Below, piece after piece: positions 32,734-43,460 of a stretch of 64,000 bases of DNA. The stretch spans positions 26,906,943-26,970,942 of the forward strand of contig CM072525.1 of NCBI GenBank assembly GCA_036898135.1. Reading direction: 5' to 3'. Both the position numbers and the translations under genes were made by a program. The first letter of the stretch is position 1. Each line of letters opens with the position of its first letter. A model generated the notes under the pieces. The model did not search any database, had not been told where the DNA came from, and was given only the letters and a program-made list of their open reading frames with translations. Origin of the DNA: Oncomelania hupensis (lineage: Eukaryota > Mollusca > Gastropoda > Littorinimorpha > Pomatiopsidae).

Positions 32734-33793
32734 CAGGGTGGAGAATTCTCCGCGAATCCACGGATTTCCGCGGAAGGCATTTGCATTTCCGAGAAAAAAA
32801 TATTGAGTTCCGAGTGTGAGAAGCTGAGGGCTACCCTTTACTGGGCATAGCGGCCAAAAGCGGCCGAAGGTCTAAACAGGCAAAACGTCCAAAAGCGTCC
32901 GTATCAACCATGTGGTTATATTCTCGCGTTGTTTGAAAGATTGCGAGACTTCCGGCAATTGACTTCCGGTTAAATTCTGTTGTGAAAACATTCGACTGCA
33001 TTTCCACAAGTTTTCTCTGTGATGCGTTCGTTTTTTCGATTTTGTTTTCAAATTTTCTTGTGTGTGTGTCTAAAATGGATGGTTGGGATTCTTCGACTGA
33101 TGAAGAAGAGTTTACAGGCTTCCATTTATCAGACATTAAAGTGAGAGAAATGGACTTGGAGTCGGAGGAAGAGATCGGTACTGACATTAGACAATTAGTG
33201 TCAGTAGTGTGCATGCATACGATCTTTCAGACTGGCATGAAAGTGAAGAAGAGGAGGGGGCTTGTTTGGACTTTTTAAAACTTTTTTATTGTATACACAT
33301 GGAGTAATCAAAAACAAGACATGACAAGAGAAGTATAAAAAGGTAGATAATCAAAAGATTTGTTTCTGTTAATTTTGCATTTTATTTCATTTAAATCTAT
33401 ACACTAGTCACTAATACCTAAGATGTAGTGTTTTTACTAACGTACCCCTAAATATCTCTAAAATTATAAAAATTCTTGCCTGTTTACAGCTAAAAAATAG
33501 ACAAACGTGTGCCCAGTAAAATTGGCAATGTGGAGTTTGTGTGTAACAGTGGTGGACCTCAAACTTTGTTAGGCCTACAAATCAAGATTCTTAACTTTTT
33601 TGAAAGACATGTGCATAAAACATTCTTTTTTTTCTATTCATGTTTACTTTGTGCTTTTTGCTTTCAGGAGAGGCCCTAAATTACTTTCAAAATAGCATAA
33701 ATTCATTTTCTTCCAGGGGGCGAATACCGGGGCTTAGCCCCTGGGCCCCGGCCGGATTTCAGAGATTTCTTGATTCAGTTGTTCTCCACCCTG
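32734..33793 (+). mobile_element. CAGGG-ended DNA transposon with 6-bp duplication, non-autonomous
   Basis: Ends are CAGGGTGGAGAA at 32734 and its complement ending at 33793; TTACAA flanks both sides (32728-32733, 33794-33799). It interrupts the TGACGTCA array. Same CAGGG start and same 6-bp duplication length as the element at 24.7 kb. It holds a short acidic frame and GC-rich hairpins near 33718-33760 (GGGGCTTAGCCCC). Confidence 0.82.
33075..33278 (+). CDS. Short acidic ORF in the CAGGG element
   Basis: 67 codons starting MDGWDSSTDEEEFTGFHLSD, highly acidic in its first 45 residues, then a basic tail and stop. Acidic N-termini precede several transposase families, so this may be the truncated first part of one; no domain is present to confirm it. 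Confidence 0.35.
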   Translation: MDGWDSSTDEEEFTGFHLSDIKVREMDLESEEEIGTDIRQLVSVVCMHTIFQTGMKVKKRRGLVWTF

Positions 33794-34190
33794 TTACAAA
33801 CGAGGTTTTTAAAAAAATCTTTTTTTTTTTTAATAAAATTACGTTACGATGATTACGTTTTTCGATTTGCGTAAGTTTGGTTTCACCAGGTAAAGTTTAA
33901 GTAAAGACCAACCTTGAACCAAATCCCTCCAGTAGTTTCGGAGAAACATAGGATTTGAAAATAAAACGCAACACATTATGACCTCAATATGACGACCTCA
34001 CCCAGAAAGCATACTTTTTTGTCTTGTATTTCCTAACTAAATACGTACCAAGTTTCAAAGAAATCCGTCCATTAGTTTCAGGGTAAAGTGCGAAAATGTC
34101 ACCTTCGGACGCCGTACGGACGCTGGACGGACGCCGAACGCCCAAAGCCAAAAACAGTAGATTCGGAGCTGTACAGCTCGGGAACTAACA
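33794..34190 (+). repeat. TGACGTCA-type repeat, right part
   Basis: Continues the 31.6-kb array (AATCCCTCCAGTAGTTTCGG; AGTTTCAAAGAAATCCGTCC) and ends in GGACGCCGTACGGACGCTGG, then the palindrome GAGCTGTACAGCTC. Confidence 0.65.
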
Positions 34191-34387
34191 AGCAATTAGT
34201 CAATTCACACCTTTCATTACACACTACAGTTAAACGATGCATAATTATGTATCGCGAGTCTTGTAGTTATACGCACAACGACCGGTGTAACATCGTCAAT
34301 GTTCCGGGTTACTTACTTTAGCCGGGCGCCTTTGCGCATGCGCCAGGTCAAGTCGGGCCGGCTTTTTCACGATGTTCTTAGGCGTCG

Positions 34388-34441
34388 TAACCCTAACCCT
34401 AACCCCTAACCCAATCTCTAACCCTAACCCTAACCCTAATC
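34388..34441 (+). repeat. Interstitial telomeric repeat flanked by GCGCATGCG palindromes
   Basis: About eight CCCTAA units with two irregular ones. GCGCATGCG occurs on both sides (about 34333 and 34467). The core resembles the known NRF-1 site TGCGCATGCGC, but function is not shown. Confidence 0.9.
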
Positions 34442-34469
34442 CTTACTAAGACTACGATAGCAATGTGCG

Positions 34470-36000
34470 CATGCGTCGAATTTTGTAATGCGCCGACCAA
34501 TCAGAATGCTCCCAGTCGCTCCCAGCCCAAATAAGATACTAGGAACTTTGACGATGTCACACCGGTTCTAAATGCAGAATAAGAAATGGCTAAAACGGGA
34601 ACGTAGTCACATGTAAACACATCCGTTTCATCGCCGCAACAACAACCACTATTGTCCATTATTACCTTGTTATTGCTTTTAATAGAATCGCCACAATTAT
34701 ACCTTTATGGACCCTACCGACAGCGATGTTGTGATTTAAAGCAACAACTGTTAAACAATTGAGCAGGCCTTTAACTTAAAGGTAAAATAGCGTGAGTCCA
34801 TGTTTTCAAAGCAGATTTGGATACATATTAGCTTGCAGACAGTCAAGATGGTGGCCAATCGTCCCATGTTTTCATTTTCCTTCTTTAGGTTCAAACCAAG
34901 ACAGAACAACCCCACGGAAATTAACACTTGAAAATGCTAAATTTCTATCTATTTGTGTGAGTGTGTGTGTGTGTGTGGGGGGGGTGGGTGTGTGTGTGAG
35001 TGTCTGGAAATAGAATTTGAATGGCTTGGCATTCTTTACACGTTCAGGTTTTATTAAGATGATTTACACGCTCTGCGGAACACACCTATTCATAGGAAGT
35101 ATGGTCTAGGGTTTATGCTTTGCGTTAAAAGGCTCTGGTTTCTTGCGTTTAGACGGGCGGGAAGCATGAACATGTTCATTCAGTATGTGTGAGTCATGAA
35201 TGCATGTTACTGTGTTGTTATCATTATGCGTAGGTGTATACTTAATACTCAGGGGTTGACTGAAACCTGAATTAATTTTTTTTAATGTCATTCTCGATCT
35301 TTACGTTTTGAATGATGGCCTGGACATTCTGAGACTCGATGTGTTGGTCTAATAGCAAGCCCACGGCTGTATTTTATTATTGCATGTTATTATACGTGTG
35401 TTGATGTTGGCTGAATGAACCCTGAAAAAGAAAATGTTACAGCATTCTTTTTGCTGTTGATAATTGATACTAGGAAAAGCACCCGATCCTCATTTAAATC
35501 GTTGTATTATTATTGCACAAGAAGTTCACTGACCTAGTATCGGAGACGAAGCACAATAGGTATGCATGCACACATCATAATTATTTGAGACTTGCGAGTA
35601 CCTCTCACAAGCGAGAGGCAAACGTAAGACTTATTTAGTCTCAGCTAAGCAGTGTGAAAGAAGCACGTTATGAAATGCGCATGCTATGAAAGGTGCATGT
35701 TTTTGAATGTCATATTGTATGTTATTGTTCGTAGGTATTTTGGGGAGATCTAATACTCTCGTTCTGTTGGGTTGACTGAAGCCTTTAAAAATGAAAAATG
35801 TTTGCATTCCTCTTACCATTGAATGATAAGCTTGGAAACCCCTGCGAGACTGGCCACTAATGAATAGAGGGGAGGGGGAAAGGTTACGCTGCCTTTCATC
35901 GTTGTGTCTGAGAGCGTGTTTGGCAACAACGTCTGTGTATGCCTGTGTGTGTGGAGAGCACATGGTGTCCACGTGCTTCTAGCTAGAGTGTTGATGCAAT
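34470..36000. other. Unassigned stretch
   Basis: No gene supported. Includes a GT/G-rich run at 34957-35002. The segments around 35130-35270 and 35640-35790 share phrases such as GAAGCATGAACATG / GGTGCATG and TATGTTATTGTTCGTAGGTATTTTGG, and may be diverged copies of one repeat. Confidence 0.5.
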
Positions 36001-36006
36001 ACCTGT

Positions 36007-36008
<2 letters not shown>

Positions 36009-36051
<43 letters not shown>

Positions 36052-36245
36052 GCCCTCTCCCCCTCCCTCCTCACAAGCGGGCAATGTGTAACACGGTCCC
36101 GCTACGTTCTCTTTGAAAATAAAACTACGATACTCGCATTTAATTTATGTATTGTATAGCGCTGTTTTCCAGCTTAAAGAACTGCTCTAGGTGCTGGACG
36201 AAAACAGGATTTCCGCTCTACGCCGTTCGAGGCGCCAACTTGATA
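36009..36245 (-). repeat. (CT)n microsatellite and SINE 3' remnant
   Basis: CT array to 36049. At about 36147-36240 TATAGCGCTGTTTTCCAGC to GAGGCGCCAACTTGATAC matches, in the same orientation, the remnants at 40.95 kb and resembles the SINE at 60.0 kb, whose 3' part has the same TATAGCGC element. Confidence 0.6.
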
Positions 36246-36330
36246 CTTTTATGAGCACCGTTTTAACGCCCCAAACAACTGCGCGATCCTGAACGGTCGA
36301 AGGGAGTAAAAAAAGGACTTGGTGTTTGCT

Positions 36331-36708
36331 TTGCTGGGTGTTGGTTGCTGGGTGTTGGTTGCTGGGTGTTGACTGCTGGGTGTTGGTTGCTGGGTGTTGG
36401 TTGCTGGGTGTTGGTTGCTGGGTGTTGGTTGCTGGGTGTTGGTTGCTGGGTGTTGGTTGCTGGGTGTTGGTTGCTGGGTGTTGAATGCTGGGTGTTGGTT
36501 GCTGGGTGTTGACTGCTGGGTGTTGGTTGCTGGGTGTTGGTTGCTGGGTGTTGACTGCTGGGTGTTGGTTGCTGGGTGTTGGTTGCTGGGTGTTGACTGC
36601 TGGGTGTTGGTTGCTGGGTGTTGGTTGCTGGGTGTTGACTGCTGGGTGTTGGTTGCTGGGTGTTGGTTGCTGGGTGTTGGTTGCTGGGTGTTGAATGCTG
36701 GGTGTTGG
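36331..36708 (+). repeat. 14-bp minisatellite with 42-bp higher-order structure
   Basis: About 27 copies of TGCTGGGTGTTGGT. A variant monomer with GACTGC replaces GGTTGC every third unit over about 36509-36650, giving a 42-bp higher-order period; GAATGC variants mark both ends of that section. The long Gln/Thr/Pro or Gly/Cys/Trp translations are open in several frames because the unit lacks stops and are not called as proteins. Confidence 0.95.
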
Positions 36709-36919
36709 TATGCATCTGCACTACCCACAACGTCTAGGTTATGAACGTCAGGATCTATAAAAGTCCGTGTGATGGAATGCATAATTATGGTCACAGACTG
36801 GAGCTCAGATTATACTCTCGCTTTAAGGTTTTTAGGTCATATCAGGAGCAAGACGAATTGAATTCCAATACACTCACACCATTGGGATATAGGTAATCAA
36901 CATATTAAGAAGGATAATG

Positions 36920-37135
36920 GTATCCTGGTAGTAAATATTACTACAGCGCTAGTTTCCTGTCCCGATGGTCGCGGGTTGGAACCCTGGTGGAGGACGAACT
37001 TGCCTTACTTATTTATTATGTACAAGACTTAGCAAGTCAGGGTTTTTTCTCGGGTTATTGCGGTTTCCTCCCTCCCTTCAATAATAGCATTGATGCAGCC
37101 AATCTCACATTTCACAAATAAAATATCTAACGTTT
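36920..37135 (+). mobile_element. tRNA-derived SINE (degenerate head)
   Basis: B-box-like GGGTTGGAACCC at 36973-36984, a weak A box near 36928, then GGGTTTTTTCTCGGGTTATT and GCGGTTTCCTCCCTCCC, the body domain shared with the SINE at 22.2 kb, and a short A-rich end. Confidence 0.68.
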
Positions 37136-37527
37136 TATTTACACACAGCGATACGCAATCAGGGTGCAAGAAGAGGTGGGTTGTATCCCTGTTCGTTTCT
37201 GTTATACTCTGGTCTATTAACGCATACTCGGGTTGTCTCTGACCTTCTGGTTGCTCTCTGTTGTGGTGACGTTGTGTTTTGAATGTTGAATCCGAACGTC
37301 ATACGGTCTGTTTTGGTAGTGGCAATAGCATAGTGACAATGATGTCATACCATAAGGCTTTAAGGACGTGGACTAAAAATAGAAGGGAGATTAATAGAAG
37401 GTACAGTAGTGATGGGTGCAAACGCGCTGAAGTGTATGTATATAATTATAAGGTATATATAATGTGTGTGTGTTTGGATATATTATATAAAAGGTATATA
37501 TATATAATGTGCGTGTGTGTGTGATGT

Positions 37528-37663
37528 GTTTGTGTGGTCTGTGTGTATGCCTTCGTGTGTGTGTAGGAGGTTGGGGGGGGTGGAGAGTATTATTTCAAAT
37601 AATACTCTCCACCCCCCCAACCCCCTACACACACACGAAGGCATACACACAGACCACACAAAC
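37528..37663. repeat. Near-perfect 136-bp palindrome with a 1-bp centre
   Basis: Arms 37528-37595 and 37597-37663 are complementary apart from one substitution and one G-run indel; the centre is a single C at 37596. Arm sequence begins GTTTGTGTGGTCTGTGTG. It may be a real hairpin-capable site or a read/assembly fold-back. Confidence 0.93.
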
Positions 37664-37838
37664 TTTCTGCTATAGTGTGTAGTGAAAAGCGCATAGTGAC
37701 AAATAATAATTATATTACCTGGCCTTAAGGAATTAAGATTGTAGACTGTAGACTAAAAGCGAATGTAGCCTGAAAACAATGGGGTGAGTGTGTTTGTGTG
37801 AGTGTGTACTCGCGCGTGTGCGTGTGTATGTGTATGTA

Positions 37839-38074
37839 TCTCTCTCTCTCCCTCTCTCTCTCTCTTCCTCTCTCTCTCTCCCTCTCTCTCTCTCTCTTCC
37901 TCTCTCTCTCTCCCCCTCTCTCTCTCTCTCCCTCTCTTTCTCTCTCTCCCTCTCTCTCTCTATCTATTTTGTGATTGCTGGATATTAGTGGCCAGCGCTT
38001 TGAGAAGCTCTCTGAGCTTATAAGTGCGCTATATAGTACTAAGAGTAATCTCTTTCTTTCTTTTTTCTCTCTTC

Positions 38075-38154
<80 letters not shown>

Positions 38155-38165
38155 TTCTCTATGTT
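37839..38165 (+). repeat. (CT)n arrays enclosing a SINE 3' end
   Basis: CT-rich arrays at 37839-37967 and 38057-38160. Between them, 37968-38050 reads GTGATTGCTGGATATTAGTG, then CTCTCTGAGCTTATAAGTGC and GCTATATAG, ending in CTTT units: the 3' part of the SINE found complete at 60.0 kb. Confidence 0.85.
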
Positions 38166-38169
38166 TTTA

Positions 38170-38772
38170 TAATTTGTGTTTGTAGGTGTTTTCATGTGTG
38201 TATATATATTTGGATACGCCTACATCTTTAATTGTGTGAGTAAAGGTATCCCTGGTTATGTTTTGCCAAACCGTACCCAAATATGTATGAAAGTGTTTGT
38301 TTTGCAAATCTAGCGGTCACATAGTCGTTATGTTCGACCATTGAATTTCTCTACTTTCATGATGCTAGTCTTGGGTATATTAATTAAATTTCTGAAGATA
38401 ACAGTGTACACCCATGTTTGTTTTTTTCCGGCTTTGGGAGAATCCTAGACAAAGACTTTTGTTTAGTTCCAGAGAGTGAGTGTAATCAAGAGAATAATAA
38501 ATTGGCAATAATATAAATACAAGCACAATGCCACACAGTCTAGATGAGATTCGCTTACCTCTCACCACTTGGAGAGGGAGCAAGTCTCGTCCAATCTCAG
38601 CCGCGTTGCATGGGGCATAATGTCTAAATTGTTAGCAGTTTTTGTTCAGTCCTGAACTTTTAATAAAACAATTAACATTTCTTTGATATTGTGTGATATT
38701 TTTGCATTTAGATTCGAGAGGCTCGCTTTAAATTGCCGTTATTAACTTTGGAAAACAACAACATAAATCAGC

Positions 38773-38774
<2 letters not shown>
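38170..38774. other. Unassigned stretch
   Basis: AT-rich; no gene or clear repeat seen. A minus-strand frame at 38380-38583 has no domain. Confidence 0.5.
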
Positions 38775-38833
<59 letters not shown>

Positions 38834-38834
38834 G
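38775..38834 (+). repeat. (ATT)n microsatellite
   Basis: About 20 ATT triplets. Confidence 0.95.
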
Positions 38835-39093
38835 AGAAATGGAACTGTAATGGACATTATATTTTTTTTTATAACAAACTTGTTTTATTTACAAATCATG
38901 CATGTTCACAATTTATATTTCTAATTCATAATGCATTACATTTACATATAATTGTCTCTCTCGTTTAGCAGTAAAAGCATAATTATACAATTACAATTCA
39001 AACCATGTACAGTTACAAAATACTTAGACATAATACATATTTTAAAAAAATAATACAAAAACAACTGCGAGTCGTAATGGACATTATATTACA

Positions 39094-39633
39094 TGATTAT
39101 TGCTTTAGGTCCAGCGGACTCTTCCGAGCCAAATCAGGACCAGACAACCCCTGATCCGTATAAAAGATCTGCTGAAACAACCCCAGTGGTAAAACTGAAG
39201 GCACTCCACCAGCCAGTCACTTCACAACAAAGACATCCCACACTCCAATCCATCGAAACCCCGCTTACAAAAACAAAATCGAATATAAACATCATTATAA
39301 AACATCAACAAAACACACACATACAAAATGCCCACACTGCAAAATAATAACATCATAGGAAGCCCCAGCGACCACCCGGCAGAAAGCTTCCAACATTCCC
39401 AAGCTGATCCAACAGACCTCACACACAAATCAGGAGTTTTGTCCCGGAAGAGTTTTCAAGGAAAAAGGTAGATGACTGGTCTAGCGAAGAAGAAGATAGT
39501 ATAGCAGATTGATAGAACTGAACAGTAATGAGAAAGAACAAATGGGAAAGACAGTGACAGTGGGAATTTAAAGCACTAAATTTCCAGAAAGTGAGGATAC
39601 TATTTATACTGAAATCCCCGGCACCCCAACGGG
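39094..39633 (-). mobile_element. Family-R retroelement-like repeat, copy R4
   Basis: Near full length; same ends as R1 (GATTATTGCTTTAGGTCC at left, GGCACCCCAACGGG at right). It contains the internal block GGAAGAGTTTTCAAG-AAAAAGGTAG and a run reading AGCGAAGAAGAAGATAGTAT. Confidence 0.8.
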
Positions 39634-39700
39634 TAACTGTAAGGAAGAGAATGGGAGATGAAGATTAAAGGAAAGAGATCAAAATGTGTGATGCATACAG

Positions 39701-39705
<5 letters not shown>

Positions 39706-39737
<32 letters not shown>

Positions 39738-40148
39738 GAGAAAGTTTGTGGCGATTGTGTCAACCAAAAAAATAAATAAAATATGCAAATAAAAATTAAA
39801 TGAATCAAATAAATAAATAAATAAATATTTCAAATAAATAAATATATAAAAATAATGTTCTAATGCGTGGGCCCGCCAGGTGCGTTTTAAAACTTGCGTT
39901 TTTCAGTTTTGATTTAAAGGTGATGAAATAGGTTTCAACACTGCACATCTGCTGTAATGTGCTGCTCTCAGCGTACATTTGTAAGGGGGGATGAACAATG
40001 TAGGCCTACGTAATCTCTTAACACAAAATGTGTGTGTGTGTGAGAGAGAGACTCAGAGAGTGTGGGTGTGTATGTATGTATGTGTGTGTGTGTGCGTGCA
40101 TGTGTATGTGTGTGTGCGAGCGCGCGCGCATATTTGGTTTAAACAGAA

Positions 40149-40242
<94 letters not shown>
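39706..40242 (+). repeat. (CA)n, (AAAT)n, GT-rich and (ATT)n microsatellites
   Basis: CA at 39703-39735, AAAT/ATAA at 39768-39855, GT-rich 40029-40120 and an ATT array of about 30 units at 40151-40242. Confidence 0.93.
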
Positions 40243-40244
<2 letters not shown>

Positions 40245-40430
40245 CGAGACCAGCAAATCATGGAGAACACAAAAGTCACAACAAAAGCAAGTGCTACCCT
40301 TTAGTTAATTGTCGTCTGTCAACAACAATCCCTTCAATTTGCTTATGATGGCAAATATAGACTTTTTTTTTGCCTGGGTCAGCACACCACTTTTGTTTTA
40401 AATAACAATCAGTTATTTTACCCCTTTTAT

Positions 40431-40523
40431 CCTATCCTATCCTATCCTGTCCCGTAACCCGGAGGTCGTAGGGGCACCACAAATGATCGCCCCTACGACC
40501 TCCGGGTTACGGGACAGGATAGG
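40431..40523. repeat. Inverted pair of LINE 3' ends (35-bp perfect arms)
   Basis: Left arm 40441-40475 and right arm 40489-40523 are exact complements; the 13-base spacer is ACCACAAATGATC. Each arm is the last 35 bases of the GGATA-tailed LINE (CCCGTAACCCGGAGGTCG), and extra CCTAT units precede the left arm. So two LINE ends face each other. Confidence 0.92.
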
Positions 40524-40754
40524 AAACCCCTTTTAAGTTTTAATTACTATTGAGGGCCCTAGGCAATCTGTAACAGCGTTCCGTTGTATGGATGCACTGT
40601 TCCCATATAGGGTACACTTTGCTGAGAACGCCCTTTTTATTTTGCAGAAAGAAAAAACCAATATGGGTAAAGACATTAAAATAAGCAATGAAGTTTAGTT
40701 TGCATGATTCAACCTTAACAAGTTGACATTACTTGCCCAAATGTATTTATTTAT

Positions 40755-41070
40755 TAACTTGGAGCGTTCTTATATATCGCATTTTCCAGCTCAAGAGCTG
40801 CTCAAGACGCTGAAGGTTACAGGATCTACCGTAACTCGGGCTCATGCAGTCTGGGAGAATAATTGTAATGGTTTCTTTCACAGTCACTCACACTCTCACG
40901 TTAACCTGTACAATTTGATCTGAATGGAAATGTGTTTCTTGCTCTAATATAGCGCTGTTCCAACTCAAAGAACTGCTCAAGGCTCTGGCCGAAAATAGGA
41001 TCTAACTCCAGCCGTCCAAGGCGCCAACGTGCTGCTAGGTGCACGCCGCCTAAACCCTCAAACTAACTGA
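40755..41070 (-). repeat. Two SINE-related remnants
   Basis: 40760-40840 (TATATATCGCATTTTCCAGC) and 40950-41050 (TATAGCGCTGTTCCAACTCA to AAGGCGCCAACGTGC) match the remnant at 36.15 kb and, more weakly, the SINE at 60.0 kb. Heads with A and B boxes are not recognisable. Confidence 0.55.
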
Positions 41071-41415
41071 GGAAGTGTTTGCTGGGTAAGGTGTGTGATA
41101 GCTTGCACTCATCCCTCTCCAAGACGCGAGCGTCAGGATTTATTTGTTAAAGTCCTTGCTAATGAATGCATACGAGGACCTGCACGGGCAAGACCTCAGT
41201 TTATACTCTCGTCCCGAAGGAGTCGGGGCAAAAGTTCAAAGGGTGAACTTTTCTCATGCAAGTTTACTTGCCCTGGGGATTAGTATAGTGACACAGTACA
41301 CTCGGGTATCCAAGGGTAAAGAGTCGGGTCTAAGGGGTACAATACCCGGAATGTCGACGAACTAGGCCATTAATGCCACCCGTCTAGACGCGTACCGATT
41401 ATTTGACCAATCTGA
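41071..41415. other. Unassigned stretch
   Basis: Short plus-strand frames in two phases (for example MLKSLLMNAYEDLHGQDL) overlap each other; no domain or splice signal is convincing. Confidence 0.45.
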
Positions 41416-41880
41416 ATCACACTGCGAGCTTAACTATGTTCTCAGGGCTTTATGTTACCAAAGCTCTATGTTCAGATGACTGTGTATCCAGTTCTATGTT
41501 CACATGACTCTTTGTTCTCACATCTATGTGTTCACATAGCTCTTTGTTCTCATATTCCTATGTTCACATGTCTCCTATGTTTGACATTTCTATTTTCACA
41601 TGTGCTTTTTGTTATCGCAGTTCTATGGTCACATGACTCTTTTTTCTCAAAGTTCTATGTTCACATATCACTTTGTTCGCTCAGCTCTATGTTCACATGA
41701 CTGCGTTCTTATAATTACATGCTCACATGGCTCTTTGTTCGCATAGTTCTTTGTCCGCATAATTATTTGTTCACACGGCTCTGCTTACGCAGTTCTATAT
41801 TAACGTGGCTCTATGGTCACATGGCTCTATTTTCACAGGGATCTTTGTTCTCACATGGTTCTTGGTTCTCACAGTTCTAC
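41416..41880 (+). repeat. Degenerate array of TTCTATGTTCACATGACTC units
   Basis: About 20 units of 20-25 bases built from GTTCTCACAG, CTCTATGTTC and ACATGACTCT. The same phrase appears as an inverted pair at 31.0 kb and singly at 42.6 kb. Frames through it are incidental. Confidence 0.82.
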
Positions 41881-42050
41881 GTTCCACCACATCCCTAGCT
41901 ATTTTGGGTGTAACACTCATGACTCGTGTCCATGCTTTGTTTGAAAACGCAAGGGCCCCTGTAATTTTCAAGTTATGACCACTTAATTTTATGATAGACT
42001 GATACAAGAATATATAGACCTACTGTTAAACAGTCTATTTGAAACGCCAC

Positions 42051-42053
<3 letters not shown>

Positions 42054-42107
<54 letters not shown>

Positions 42108-42125
42108 AGATAGAAACAGACAAAC

Positions 42126-42168
<43 letters not shown>

Positions 42169-42200
42169 AACAGACAGACAGAGAGAGAGAGAGAGGAAAC
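42054..42200 (+). repeat. (GA)n microsatellite, compound
   Basis: GA arrays broken by ACAGACAAACAGACAG motifs. Confidence 0.95.
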
Positions 42201-42227
42201 GTCAATCAGTTCCCGTGCAGGTAGGTG

Positions 42228-42453
42228 TGATTATGTTAAGACGGCGTTCTTGTGACATACATTTGAGAATCTACATACGTTGTTTGGACACACCCCGTTA
42301 TACTGACGTCCAACCAATGATCCGTTAGAGATAGCGTAGGGTTAGGGTTAGGGTTAGATCACTTAAAAGTACTTAAAAAGGGGACGAAAGATGACCCATT
42401 GTCAACACAACGTATGTGGCGTTTGATGAGTGTCTCAACAACGTGGTCTAAAC
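42228..42453. mobile_element. Foldback/TIR element carrying telomeric repeats, copy 2 (inverted)
   Basis: Contains ACATACGTTGTTTGGACA at 42273 and, in reverse, ACATACGTTGTGTTGACA ending at 42417, with GGGTTAGGGTTAGGGTTAGA between (42338-42358) next to ACTTAAAAGTACTT. Flanks outside the arms also align, in reverse, with those of copy 1 at 11 kb (AACGCCGT-TAA block). The two copies are diverged, so the element is not a recent duplication. Confidence 0.75.
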
Positions 42454-42893
42454 AAGAATGTGTGTGTGGGGGCGGGGTGTGTGTGTGTATGTGCATGTGA
42501 GTGTGTGTGAGTTTAGTTTGCATGATGATGGCACTGACACCGACGGTGCAGTTGTGAAGAGATGAGGGTATTCGCGAGGGAATTCAAAACTGTGGAACGT
42601 AGATCTAAATTTGTGGGAACATAAAGAGAGCTGTGGGAACCTGGGGATGAACCCCGACTTGATGCCGCCTTAGTATACCGAGTATCAGAGACTGCTTAAC
42701 TTTAAGTCTCGTTCAGCGTAGGGGAGTCTTTTAAGACCTACACTGAAGAGTAAACCCATAGACATTAATAAGAATAGACTGCGCAAGCCTGTATCGCGAA
42801 GAAGACGAGCAGCGTGCCTGGTTTTTGGTAGTTATGTCCCTTGCAGTTACTCCCCTGCAAGGCCATTTTGTGACAAGTATTGCTACATAAATC

Positions 42894-42923
42894 ATGCCGT
42901 GTTGTGCGGCGATTAATTGTTGA
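42894..42923 (+). pseudogene. THAP-domain start remnant in the P-like element
   Basis: ATG then PCCAAINC and TGA: nine codons matching the first residues of THAP fingers (Met-Pro, then C-x4-C). The rest of the C2CH finger is missing, lost at the stop or by deletion. Being placed about 140 bp inside the TIR, as a transposase start would be, makes coincidence less likely. Confidence 0.55.
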
Positions 42924-43355
42924 CGTTGTTTTCTGCTAGACACTTGCAGAAAATGTTCTCGGAACACAAATTTATAATGATTTTTTTTAATCCAACCAAA
43001 AAAAAAGAAAACTTTCTAGGCCTGTCGGTATGAAAATTAGGGTAGGTCGGGTGATCGGAAAGGTAGCTTTTTTTCCTCTTAAACATCAGTAAGACCATGT
43101 CTATTTATTTTGCTTTTTGCTATTGATTTCTTTCCCCCCGCTTCCACCCCCCCATCTCCCCCCTCCCCCCCCACCACTTTTTTTTCAACATTAAATTTAA
43201 GATGTAAATATTACCAATTATGATTACTGCAAAGAGTGCTACAGTGGAAAAGTGCTATGTGTTGTTGATTATGGTAAAAATAAAATGAAGACAATTTGTT
43301 GTCCACAATATACCTAGATACAAATTACACTCGTTTTGACAACCAGTATCGGACA

Positions 43356-43356
<1 letters not shown>

Positions 43357-43428
<72 letters not shown>

Positions 43429-43460
43429 ATTAATATTATTATTATTATTATTATTATTGT
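43357..43460 (+). repeat. (ATT)n microsatellite inside the P-like element
   Basis: ATT triplets with ATT-AAT-ATT interruptions at 43424-43434. Confidence 0.95.

Noticed and set aside
36249..36794. Gln/Thr/Pro-rich or Gly/Cys/Trp-rich proteins of up to 181 residues
   Set aside because: They are translations of the 14-bp minisatellite, open in several frames on both strands because the unit has no stop codons.
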